Below are positions 51,645 through 60,216 of a DNA stretch of 64,000 bases, in pieces. The position numbers and the translations under genes were made by a program. Origin of the DNA: Spirosoma validum (GTDB taxonomy: Bacteria > Bacteroidota > Bacteroidia > Cytophagales > Spirosomataceae). Below the pieces are notes generated by a model, which was given only the letters and a program-made list of their open reading frames with translations, made no database searches and was not told where the DNA came from. The DNA lies in NCBI RefSeq assembly GCF_014699035.1, contig NZ_JACXAA010000011.1, positions 62,001 to 126,000 of the forward strand, in the 5' to 3' direction. Within the stretch, counting starts at the first letter, position 1, and the number at the start of each line of letters is the position of its first letter.

Positions 51645-53759
51645 TTAATAAAACTTCGCCCGGCGATCTTCAACCTTAGCCGCTTCTTTAATAGCTTCAT
51701 TAATATAGAAGCCGAGTCGCGAAGAATTATTCTGCTGGATCTGGTTCTTGTAAAGTGCATAATCCGCAACGGCTGGTGCAGGCGTTAATGAAGTCGTTTC
51801 CATCACTAAGACGCCAGCTTCGCCAACGAAAGGTTTGGTACGTTTACCAGGCTTCAGACCGAATGCTTTCCCTAGCGCAACTGGATCGACACCAGCACTT
51901 TTCAGGAAGCCCGTTGCCAGGTTAACGTCGTCAGCGGTTTCAACTAAAGCTCCTGCACCGTATTTCTGGGCAATGCTTTCAAGCGAACCACTAGCGTTAC
52001 CGAGTTTAGTCAGAATCTGTTGTCCCTTCAACTCGTTACGCACCTTGGTCGTCAACTCATTACGGAAGTCGCTTACTTCGACTTTGTCTTTTTCTGTTTT
52101 ACCGGTCAGTACAGCAATTACGTACTGATCGCCCACTTCAAATGGTTCTGATACCGAATTAAGCTCCGTTTTGTCATCGAACGCCCAGCGTACTACTGGA
52201 CGCGCATCGGTTAAGGCATTGATTTGGTTAGAACCTTCAGGAATCCGCTCAGCCGTGGCAACAACCAACGACTTATCTTCCTTCACTCTGGCTTCAAATT
52301 CTTCTTTTGTATTGACTGTAGATGCAAACTGATCGGCTTTACGCAGGGCCTCGTCACGGGTGGTCTGACTGGGAGCAATCGTTTTACCGATGGCCGCAAT
52401 CCGATACAGTACGTTCGTTTTAGGCTGCGTTACTTTAATAATGTGGTAACCAAATTCGGTTTCAATCAAACGCGGAATCAAACCGGCCGACGTAGCGGCA
52501 AACACCGCTGATTCAAATGGTTTTACCATCTGACCGTTATTTTTGAAATACCCCAGATCACCACCGACCTGCGCAGATCCGTCCTGGCTGTTGGTTTGCG
52601 CCAGTGCCTCAAAGCTAGCTCCGCCCTGAATCTGTTTCAAAATACTTTCAGCCCGCTCACGAGCTGCGACTTTGGCCGAATCAGCTAATCCTTTCGTTTG
52701 GATCAGAATATGACTGGCACGGGCCGTAAAGCTCGTATCTTTTTTCGTACCACCGTATTTATAAATGAAATACGTATTGCCTTCGCGGAAAGGACCGTAA
52801 ATACCACCGGGCGAGAACGTTGGAATTGACGATCGCAATTGTTCCGGCATTTCGCCTGCGGTCATATAAAGTGGTACACGAACGTCGCTATTTTGCTGAG
52901 CAAAAACTGAATCGTTTGTGGCAGCGCCCAAGCCACGAGCCAGCGTTTTAATATCGTTGTATAGTGTTGCACTATCTTCCTTAGAAGGCGCTACCGAGAA
53001 CGTAACGTACTGAATTGACCGGCTATCCGTGCCTGGATACTCGTCCTTATGCTTTGTTAGATAATCCTGCAGTTGTGAATCCGTCACCTTAACGGTCGTG
53101 TCGTTAATGGTGTAAAACGGCACAAACAGGAATTTCACATTGGCTTTGGTATTTTGTGACTGATACTCTTTTTGCGCTTCAGCGGCAGTAACAAACGTAC
53201 CTAAACGCATTAAACCTTCGTATTTGGAACGCAGACGATCCGAGCTCAGATTTTTCTCAAAACTTGCCCAGGCCTGCTGTTGCTGTATAGGAAGGTTTTT
53301 TAATCCTTTCAGGTAATTGATAATCGAGCTTTTATCAAACACACCCGTCTGTGGATTCGTAAAAGCTTGCCGAACAGTAGGGCTAATATTATTTCCCTGA
53401 ACCATATCAACAAGTTCTTCGGGAGAAACCGTCAGACCAAGTTTATCGAACTCTTTCTGGTAGGCGATTTCAAAAAGCAATTGATTCCAGGCTTGCTCAC
53501 GAATTTGAGTTAGCTCCTGATCGCCAGGCGCGCGGCCGGTTTGTTGTTCATACTGCGCCCGAAGTTCATCCACTTTAGCATTAAATTCTTGGTAGTCAAT
53601 GGATTGGCCAGCAATCTCGCCAACCTCCTGCTGATTGCCGCCGAACAGAAGACTACGGCCACCGAGCAAATCACCACCCACAATGAACAGAATCAAGCTA
53701 ACAGCAATAACGCCAACAGCTAGTCCTGAACGTTCTCTGATCTTATTAATGACAGACAT
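51645..53759 (-). CDS. PpiD/SurA-type membrane-anchored parvulin peptidyl-prolyl isomerase
   Basis: From ATG 53759 the protein has 704 residues; the frame start 30 bases upstream adds only ten residues. N-terminal cytoplasmic tail and one transmembrane anchor (about 12-33, GLAVGVIAVSLILFIVGGDL), SurA_N-like chaperone helices (about 45-190), then a parvulin domain (about 350-460, ASHILIQTKGLADSAK, GGDLGYFKNNGQMVKPFESAVF, TEFGYHIIKV). A long C-terminal chaperone part follows. It assists folding of proteins leaving the Sec channel. Likely a single-gene transcript ending at the shared terminator. Confidence 0.94.
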   Translation of the reverse strand: MSVINKIRERSGLAVGVIAVSLILFIVGGDLLGGRSLLFGGNQQEVGEIAGQSIDYQEFNAKVDELRAQYEQQTGRAPGDQELTQIREQAWNQLLFEIAYQKEFDKLGLTVSPEELVDMVQGNNISPTVRQAFTNPQTGVFDKSSIINYLKGLKNLPIQQQQAWASFEKNLSSDRLRSKYEGLMRLGTFVTAAEAQKEYQSQNTKANVKFLFVPFYTINDTTVKVTDSQLQDYLTKHKDEYPGTDSRSIQYVTFSVAPSKEDSATLYNDIKTLARGLGAATNDSVFAQQNSDVRVPLYMTAGEMPEQLRSSIPTFSPGGIYGPFREGNTYFIYKYGGTKKDTSFTARASHILIQTKGLADSAKVAARERAESILKQIQGGASFEALAQTNSQDGSAQVGGDLGYFKNNGQMVKPFESAVFAATSAGLIPRLIETEFGYHIIKVTQPKTNVLYRIAAIGKTIAPSQTTRDEALRKADQFASTVNTKEEFEARVKEDKSLVVATAERIPEGSNQINALTDARPVVRWAFDDKTELNSVSEPFEVGDQYVIAVLTGKTEKDKVEVSDFRNELTTKVRNELKGQQILTKLGNASGSLESIAQKYGAGALVETADDVNLATGFLKSAGVDPVALGKAFGLKPGKRTKPFVGEAGVLVMETTSLTPAPAVADYALYKNQIQQNNSSRLGFYINEAIKEAAKVEDRRAKFY

Positions 53760-53876
53760 TTCGCTTTTAACAGACAATTTAGCCCGCAAAATAACAATTT
53801 TCCTCGCTGGAATACAAGCAGTAACCTTGTAGACCTATCAACAAAAGTGAGGAAAATACTCTACGCTCATACAACA

Positions 53877-53910
53877 AAAAGCACCAACACAATTATGCGC
53901 TGGTGCTTTT
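53877..53910. terminator. Hairpin terminator, 10-bp arms
   Basis: 53877-53886 pairs with 53901-53910, flanked by A and T runs, between the PpiD start and the lipoprotein stop. Confidence 0.7.
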
Positions 53911-53937
53911 CTCAGTACGTATAGTTCAATACGATAC

Positions 53938-54486
53938 TTAATTGTTCCGATCTAATTTGTCGCCGGCTTTATCGAAGGCATCACCAATTTCACGGCCAGC
54001 CTGTTTGAAGCCGCTTTTAATATCTTTCCAGGCATCGGCAGTTGCGTTCTTAGCTTTGTCAATATCTTCGCCTAACTCTCTGCGTTCTACCTCCAGTTTT
54101 GCCTTTTGACGTTCGGTTTCAGCTTTGGCTTTATCCGATTGACGATCTGCTTTTGTTTTCAGTTCATCGATTTTTGCGTCCAGCTTATCTTTTTGAACGT
54201 TCATTTTAGCAACGGCTTCATCCCGTTCACGTCGAAAATCAGCAGCCATTTCGTCCCCTTTAGCGTCTGCTTTATCACCAGCTTCATTCAGATCCTCTTT
54301 GGCTTCAGCCGTGGCGTCCTTCGTGTCAGCTTCAATCGCATCGCCTGTTTTTTCCAGCGCATCTTCTGTACGCGATTCATTCTTATTATCTGATCCGCAG
54401 GCTTGTAATAGTGCTAATGAGGCTACCAACATCACGGTTCCTGCAACATGCTTGATTTGAGTCATAATCAGTTGTGACTTTTTCAT
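53938..54486 (-). CDS. Coiled-coil lipoprotein of unknown function
   Basis: From ATG 54486 the product is 182 residues. The signal ends ALLQAC, with lipidated Cys30. The mature chain is almost entirely charged and helical: repeated Glu/Lys/Asp/Ala runs such as EDALEKTGDAIEADTKDA and LDAKIDELKTKADRQSDKAK, predicted as a long coiled coil, then WKDIKSGFKQAGREIGDAF. Low complexity prevents family assignment. It may act as an envelope spacer or stress lipoprotein. Confidence 0.75.
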   Translation of the reverse strand: MKKSQLIMTQIKHVAGTVMLVASLALLQACGSDNKNESRTEDALEKTGDAIEADTKDATAEAKEDLNEAGDKADAKGDEMAADFRRERDEAVAKMNVQKDKLDAKIDELKTKADRQSDKAKAETERQKAKLEVERRELGEDIDKAKNATADAWKDIKSGFKQAGREIGDAFDKAGDKLDRNN

Positions 54487-54599
54487 AACGGTTTTGTGTA
54501 GTTTAATTGTTTCAGATTGCTTCGGCAAATGGTGTGCCAAAAAAGCAGGAACGGAAAACAAATGCTCTTCCTGCCCTGCTTATCATTTCTTACTTTCTC

Positions 54600-55220
54600 T
54601 TACTTCCATTTTATCGCACAACCGATGGGTTTGGTAATGGGAGACTGCACAGGTCGGCCAGAGAGCAGACTGCTGACCGCTTCATCAACGTATCGGCGTT
54701 GCGCACTTGCACTATCCTGCGGGCTGTCATCTACCGTACCAACATATTCAAGAATAAATTGCCCGTTCGTTTGTTTCAGTACGTAAACTTGCGGTGTACG
54801 TGTAGCGCCAAAAGCTCTTGCTGTCGACTGAGTTTCGTCAATAACGTATGCATATGGATAACTCCTATCGCGTGCACGGGCTTTCATATTATCAAAGGAA
54901 TCATCTTCGTAAGCAGCCGGGTCGTTGGGCATGATCGCCAGAATAGGATAGCCCTGCGGAGCAAATTTTCGATCCAATGCCATAAGCCGATCCTCGTAGT
55001 TTTTTGAAAACGGGCAGTGATTACTGGTAAAAACAACAATTAACCCTTTCTGTGTTCGGTAGTCGGCCAGTGATACGGTACGACCATCCACATTTTTTAA
55101 GTGGAAATCAGCGATAGCATCACCCAAATTATAGCCCTGGGTGACTTGTGCCAGCGTAATCGATTGAGCCAGTAACGAAACCAGTAACCCAGTTAACAAC
55201 CAACTCTTAATTTGTTTCAT
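54600..55220 (-). CDS. Exported AhpC/TSA-redoxin-like protein (single active-site Cys)
   Basis: 206 residues, signal peptide about 1-24. Thioredoxin fold with FHLKNVDGRTVSLADYR, VVFTSNHCPFSKNYEDRL (peroxidatic-type Cys, CPFS rather than CxxC) and ATRTPQVYVL (cis-Pro). A second Cys lies at the extreme C-terminus in TKPIGCAIKWK and may resolve the first. This is the peroxiredoxin-like family often annotated 'thioredoxin family protein', located in the periplasm. Confidence 0.87.
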   Translation of the reverse strand: MKQIKSWLLTGLLVSLLAQSITLAQVTQGYNLGDAIADFHLKNVDGRTVSLADYRTQKGLIVVFTSNHCPFSKNYEDRLMALDRKFAPQGYPILAIMPNDPAAYEDDSFDNMKARARDRSYPYAYVIDETQSTARAFGATRTPQVYVLKQTNGQFILEYVGTVDDSPQDSASAQRRYVDEAVSSLLSGRPVQSPITKPIGCAIKWK

Positions 55221-55491
55221 TTGATTTTTTTACCGTTTAGTTTTTAGATAACAAATTCGAAGGAAAGATTAATTCTACCAGCCTCACTATTTAAGAGTAT
55301 AGCTTTAGTCTGGCCACCGATGAGTATCTATTATGACTTGGCTTGAGAAGAGTAATGAGATAAGCGCTTAAAAAACACGACTTATGATTAGAAACAAGCT
55401 GGAAAAAGGTAGCCATACAGACCCATCGGCAAAGGCAGAGTAGGCTTCAGCGATTGCCTGTTGATAGAGATCAGTATTGGCTAATCTATGA

Positions 55492-55523
55492 ATAGAGAAT
55501 AAAACCAAAAGTTTATTCTCTAT
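55492..55523. repeat. AT-rich inverted repeat
   Basis: 55492-55505 pairs with 55511-55523 (one unpaired A). The outer TTGATAGAGA at 55461-55470 also pairs with 55517-55526, so two alternative hairpins are possible. Confidence 0.5.
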
Positions 55524-55552
55524 CAACCCAGTTGTTCAATGCAATCTTTATA

Positions 55553-55593
55553 CTCAAATGCCGCGTCCAGGCTCATCTGATGCGGCATTTGAG
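55553..55593. terminator. Hairpin, perfect 12-bp arms
   Basis: CTCAAATGCCGC at 55553-55564 pairs with 55582-55593. It could terminate transcription of the sulfatase operon. Confidence 0.6.
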
Positions 55594-55739
55594 CATCTTT
55601 ATTTATATAGAAACAATCATTACCATACTATCATTGGCGATTGCTGACCATAGCATGTAGTCAGGCTCCTATCCTATAAGCACTATTTTGAAAAGCACTA
55701 GCCCCTAGTCGATTAATCCAGATTCTGCTTTTCTATCTC

Positions 55740-57209
55740 TTACCTATAATAGGGATTTCCTACCGAATCGACGGTCGCCCAGGGATAGTGCCATTTTTCC
55801 ATGTATACGTTACCGGGTAGAAAACTGTCGTTGGCGTCCTGTAATTTCCTGGTTAGTACGGCCTCCAGTTGGCGCTGGGTCTGAGCCATGTTAGCCTGAT
55901 TCACTACGTTAGTTAACTGATGCGGGTCCTGTGCATTATCATACAAAAGCCAGGGCCCTTTCAGGTCGCGCACGTACGTATAGCGTGACGTACGAACGCC
56001 CCGGTACTCGCGACCTCCCTTGCCGTAGCCCCACTGGTGAAAAGGAACAATACAGGCAATTAAGGCCGCATCGTCGGGACGCGGAGCGCGAGGTTGCCGA
56101 ATCAGTGCAGCATAATCGCGCCCCTGAACACTCGTCGGAATTGACTGCTGACTCATCGACAACACCGTTGGCATTACGTCGGTCAGCGTCATCGGTACGT
56201 CCAGCGTTCGGCCTTTGCGACCGAGTCCGGCAGGATATTTGACCAGAAACGGAATCCGGATGGATTCGTCCCACGGCTTCTGTTTCGCAATCTCCCCCTG
56301 CGAATACAGCATATCGCCGTGATCGGAGGTGAAAATAAAAATAGTGTTATCGTCCAGATTGGCACCTGTTAGAGCACTTTGCAATCGACCAATGCAATCA
56401 TCCAGCGCGTTGATGTGAGCGTAGTACCCACGTAACGCCCGCCGGGCATCGGTCGTATCGCTGGCAGGTACGTTGGGACGTAGCGCAATGGATTTACCAG
56501 CGTACTTCTGCCGGTATTCTTTTGGTGCCGTTTGGTAGGGGTCATGCGGTGGTCCCCAGGCCAACACCAGCAGAAAAGGGGAGTTACGTTTGCGGGTCAT
56601 AAAGGCAATGGCCGAATCCGTCTGGCTGATGGCATCGTACTGCTGCCAGACAAACCGCGTATTGACTTCGTTGTAATAAGGGGAGTCGTTGTAATTATGG
56701 GTACATTCTAATGCCCGCCAATAGTCGAATCCCTGCCGACGGTTGGCTGGAATGGGCGCTACTCGCCCCGGCGCGTAATCTTTCGACAGGCTTCCGTTAA
56801 TGTGCCATTTTCCGATAAATCCCGTCTGATAGCCGTTTTGCTGGCAAACTTCGGCTAACGTAACGGCTTCACTCCGGAGGGGTCGGTCATTGTAAAATAC
56901 ACCGTGGGTATGCGCATGTTGCCCCGTCAGCAGACTGGCCCGGCTTGGCGAGCAAACAGGAACCGATGCTACGCAATAACGGGCATTGGTTGACTCGCCA
57001 GCGAGTTTGTCCAGATTGGGGGTGATCACATCGCGATTCCCGGCATACCCAAATGCCTCGGCCCGCCACTGATCGGCCATAACGATCACAATATTGGGTT
57101 TACGATTTTCCGCCGGAACCGACGTAGTGGGCTTTATGGGTGCGGGAGAAAGCCAGAGCATCCAGCCGGTTAAAAAGGCACTTGCCGCGCCTATGGTGAA
57201 GTGATTCAT
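55740..57209 (-). CDS. Secreted S1-family sulfatase, canonical CSPSR motif
   Basis: 489 residues, signal or anchor segment about 1-23. Metal-binding NIVIVMADQWR (Asp46), formylglycine motif VCSPSRASLLTGQ (Cys86 would be oxidised by FGE), KWHINGSL, TSDHGDMLYSQGE and DESIRIPFLVKYP are all typical of type I sulfatases. It hydrolyses sulfate esters of a glycan in the periplasm or at the surface. Together with the next sulfatase and SusC/SusD it makes a sulfated-glycan locus. The maturation enzyme FGE is not in the window. Confidence 0.95.
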   Translation of the reverse strand: MNHFTIGAASAFLTGWMLWLSPAPIKPTTSVPAENRKPNIVIVMADQWRAEAFGYAGNRDVITPNLDKLAGESTNARYCVASVPVCSPSRASLLTGQHAHTHGVFYNDRPLRSEAVTLAEVCQQNGYQTGFIGKWHINGSLSKDYAPGRVAPIPANRRQGFDYWRALECTHNYNDSPYYNEVNTRFVWQQYDAISQTDSAIAFMTRKRNSPFLLVLAWGPPHDPYQTAPKEYRQKYAGKSIALRPNVPASDTTDARRALRGYYAHINALDDCIGRLQSALTGANLDDNTIFIFTSDHGDMLYSQGEIAKQKPWDESIRIPFLVKYPAGLGRKGRTLDVPMTLTDVMPTVLSMSQQSIPTSVQGRDYAALIRQPRAPRPDDAALIACIVPFHQWGYGKGGREYRGVRTSRYTYVRDLKGPWLLYDNAQDPHQLTNVVNQANMAQTQRQLEAVLTRKLQDANDSFLPGNVYMEKWHYPWATVDSVGNPYYR

Positions 57210-57230
57210 AAACGTAGTTAATTATGGGCG

Positions 57231-58661
57231 TTATTGAGCAGCAGCTTTGAGTCGGTTAAAGGTTGGCAATAGTGTGTTTTTCAGTGATTTGCCCTGTGGC
57301 AGGGTGGCCAGGTTGGTTAGTTCCTGCGGATCAGTTTTCAGGTTATAGACTTCCTCGTAGGAATCGGTCGGCTCGCGCAAGTTGAAGTAATGCACGTATT
57401 TTCTATCCTGACTCAATACGCCTTCCGTTTGCGGAATAAATACCGTCGGCAGATTCACCAGATGTTCGAAAAAGAACTCCGTCCGCCACGGAATTTTGGG
57501 CGATCGGTGTGCCGCATCACCACTGTCGCGGTTGTCCATTAACTCCGTCAGACTACGGCCCTGCATTCGTTTTGGAATCGGCGCACCGGCCAGCGTTAGC
57601 AATGTAGGAGCCAGGTCGATGTTGAGCGTATATTGATTCGTGGTACGTCCATGCCAGTTCGGGCGACGTGGGTCGTAAATGATGAGAGGTACGCGGATCG
57701 AAAGCTCGTGGCCGTACCATTTATCGGCAAAGCCGTATTCGCCAAAATAAAAGCCGTTGTCGCTGGTATAGACGATGATGGTGTTCTCCGCCAAACCACG
57801 TTCCTGAAGCGACCGGCGCAGATTTCCCACGACGTCGTCAATACCCGTAATGAGTCGGAAATACGATTTTGTAATCTGCTGAAATAGCGAATCATTCGCA
57901 AACCGACGACTCCAGCGAATACGCGACTCGTTCTGGTCGTTATGCCGAAACCAGTCAGGAAATTGCTGATAGTACTTGTCAGCCGAAGCCGCCGGGCGTT
58001 TCAGCGTCTGATCTTTATACAGATCATCGAACCGGTCAGCGTAAGGAAATTCGATTTTAGCACCATCCTGCGCGTGGGGAGCTTTGAAACTCACCGACAA
58101 ACAGAACGGCCTTCCTTTCGGATTGGTCGTCAGAAATTCGTCCATTTGCTGACCCATCAGATCGGTCAGGTGAATGAGTTTTCCCTGCGCATCTTTAGCC
58201 GCGTATTGCCCCTGCCCTTTGAAGCCTTTCCAGTAGTCATACTGGTTGGCAGGCATATCATCGCCCACGCCGTACTTACCAATGAAGCCCGTCCGGTAGC
58301 CCTGCTTACGGAGCACAAGCGGGTACGTTTGCGCCAGCGCCGAATCGGAGAACGGTTTGGCAAAATCGACGATTCCGTGTCGGCGAGCATACTGGCCGCT
58401 CAGAATACTGGCCCGGCTCACAGCACAGATGGGCGTAGTGACGTAAGACCGTTGAAAGTAAAATCCTTCACGAGCCAGTTTGTCCAGATTCGGTGTCTGA
58501 ATCACCGAATTTCCGGCTACGCCTAACGCATCCCAGCGCTGGTCGTCGGCAAGCAGAAAAATAATATTCGGGGGCGTCGCTGGGACTGTCTGCTGAACGG
58601 GCAGCGGCCGTAGCGCTGTGGCTGCCACAACGACTAAAAGTAACGTAATAGATCGCTTCAC
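57231..58661 (-). CDS. Secreted S1-family sulfatase, variant CAVSR motif
   Basis: 476 residues starting with GTG (58659-58661); no ATG lies upstream in frame before a stop. Signal about 1-18. FLLADDQRWDALG (metal Asp), GYRTGFIGKYGVGDD and YTSDNGFYFGEYGF fit S1. The formylglycine segment reads TTPICAVSRASILSGQ: Cys79-Ala-Val-Ser-Arg, so the position normally Pro or Ala in C-x-P/A-x-R is Val. Role as for the neighbouring sulfatase, with a different linkage specificity. The two differ widely in sequence, so they are not recent duplicates. Confidence 0.92.
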   Translation of the reverse strand: MKRSITLLLVVVAATALRPLPVQQTVPATPPNIIFLLADDQRWDALGVAGNSVIQTPNLDKLAREGFYFQRSYVTTPICAVSRASILSGQYARRHGIVDFAKPFSDSALAQTYPLVLRKQGYRTGFIGKYGVGDDMPANQYDYWKGFKGQGQYAAKDAQGKLIHLTDLMGQQMDEFLTTNPKGRPFCLSVSFKAPHAQDGAKIEFPYADRFDDLYKDQTLKRPAASADKYYQQFPDWFRHNDQNESRIRWSRRFANDSLFQQITKSYFRLITGIDDVVGNLRRSLQERGLAENTIIVYTSDNGFYFGEYGFADKWYGHELSIRVPLIIYDPRRPNWHGRTTNQYTLNIDLAPTLLTLAGAPIPKRMQGRSLTELMDNRDSGDAAHRSPKIPWRTEFFFEHLVNLPTVFIPQTEGVLSQDRKYVHYFNLREPTDSYEEVYNLKTDPQELTNLATLPQGKSLKNTLLPTFNRLKAAAQ

Positions 58662-58719
58662 AACGTATCAGTTTGTTTGGGCCAGGCCGGAACGGTCCGC
58701 TGTGCGGCCTGGCTTTTGA

Positions 58720-60198
58720 TTAATATCCCGGATTCTGGTCTAATTTATTCACGGACACTTCAATGACCGGGATGGGTGCCAGCAGTTTGTTCGCGTTCAG
58801 CGTAAACGATTCTGGATAGAGAAAATTCTTGCTGGCTTTTTCCCGTTTACCGTGGGCCGTCATGACCTCCAGGGCTTTTCCAGTACGTTTCAAATCATAC
58901 CAGCGCTGATTTTCGAAGCAAAACTCAACCTGACGTTCTTTGGCAATCAGAGTCTGTAAGGCCGTTTTGTCCAGCCCGGTCAACGGATTTGTCAGCCCAG
59001 CGCGGGTACGTACCTGTTGCACGTACGGAATCGCTTCGCCCGTACGACCCTGCTCGTTCAGTACTTCGGCATACATCAGCAAGACGTCGGAGTATCGTAG
59101 TATGGGCAGGTTATCACCAGAACGATCATCGGGTGCACTGACCGGGGCTTTGTATTTATTGCAGTAGGGAATTGGACGCACCTGCGAGTCCCAGTCGGCA
59201 CCTGTCCAATAGGCAATCGATACGTCTTTCCGCTTGTCACCCGCGTCAAACGCGTTAATTAAATCCTGGGTCGGCTGATTCCAACCCGCCGAAATGATAT
59301 TAATATTTGGGCGCTTCGTGACTGCTCCAGCCGACGTATGCGGAGCGAACAGAAAAATAAACCGATTGGCCAGTTCCGCGCTGTTTTCAGAATACTGAAT
59401 GGCGAAGATAGTTTCTTTGGTATCCTTACTGGCAGGATTGAACAGGTCGGCGTAGTTAGGTTGTAAACTGTATTTTCCTGCTGTAATCACTGATTTCAGG
59501 ACGGGTTCGGCTTCGGCATAATTGCCTCTGGTCAGGTACACTTTGCCGAGCAGGGAAAGAGCTGCCGTTTCATTGGCGCGCCCGACTTCCGCTACGTCGT
59601 TCGCTTTGGCAAAATGGCTGGCAGCCTCTTTGAGATCGCTGATGATGGCGTCGTAAACCTGCTGCTCCGAAGACCGTTTCACGCCAACGGCATCCAGCGA
59701 AGCAATCGGCGTCAGCACCAACGGTACGCCACCAAACTGACGGACGAGGTTGAAATAATACAACGCCCGCAGAAACAGTGCTTCGCCCGCACACCGGTCT
59801 TTGTACGATAGTTTCGACCAGTTTACGTTCGGACGATCCAGTTCGGCCAGTAGTTTATTGCATCGGGTGACGCCATTGTACGACAGGTTCCAGAAGTTGG
59901 AATACGTAGCGTTATCCGATACCAGAATGAACTGATCAATGACCCCACGAGCCGCTTCGCCAATGCGGGTATTGTTCTGAAAACTGGCGTTGTCGGAAAT
60001 TAGCTCGGCCAAAACCCAATGGTATGCTTTTTCGTAATCCCGCATCGGAACGTAGCAACCGTTAGCCAGCAGAATGTATTCAACTTCGCTCTGGTAAAAA
60101 TTCCCTTCGTTCAGGGTGGCTTTCGGGTATAGTTCCAGGAAACTCTTGTTACAACCCGAGAGCATTAGTATGATAAACGTAGCAATTATGTATTTCAT
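58720..60198 (-). CDS. SusD/RagB-type lipoprotein
   Basis: 492 residues, lipobox LMLSGC with Cys16. Classical SusD: AYHWVLAELISDNA, ALFLRALYYFNLVRQFGGVPL (TPR region), RYSDVLLMYAEVLNEQGRTG and KERQVEFCFENQRWYDLKRTGK. Captures glycan and hands it to the SusC barrel encoded 18 bases upstream. The sulfatase gene follows 58 bases beyond its stop. Confidence 0.96.
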   Translation of the reverse strand: MKYIIATFIILMLSGCNKSFLELYPKATLNEGNFYQSEVEYILLANGCYVPMRDYEKAYHWVLAELISDNASFQNNTRIGEAARGVIDQFILVSDNATYSNFWNLSYNGVTRCNKLLAELDRPNVNWSKLSYKDRCAGEALFLRALYYFNLVRQFGGVPLVLTPIASLDAVGVKRSSEQQVYDAIISDLKEAASHFAKANDVAEVGRANETAALSLLGKVYLTRGNYAEAEPVLKSVITAGKYSLQPNYADLFNPASKDTKETIFAIQYSENSAELANRFIFLFAPHTSAGAVTKRPNINIISAGWNQPTQDLINAFDAGDKRKDVSIAYWTGADWDSQVRPIPYCNKYKAPVSAPDDRSGDNLPILRYSDVLLMYAEVLNEQGRTGEAIPYVQQVRTRAGLTNPLTGLDKTALQTLIAKERQVEFCFENQRWYDLKRTGKALEVMTAHGKREKASKNFLYPESFTLNANKLLAPIPVIEVSVNKLDQNPGY

Positions 60199-60216
60199 GA
60201 CAAGTCCAGTATAGCG

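Larger units (their letters stand above)
55221..55739. promoter_or_regulatory. Intergenic region between redoxin and sulfatase genes
   Basis: 519 bases without a supported gene. It should carry the redoxin promoter (minus strand) and the end of the sulfatase operon. Two inverted repeats occur: 55492-55523 (about 13 bp arms) and 55553-55593 (perfect 12-bp arms). Confidence 0.45.

Noticed and set aside
57942-58526. A 194-residue plus-strand frame
   Set aside because: It is antisense to a sulfatase with all catalytic motifs.
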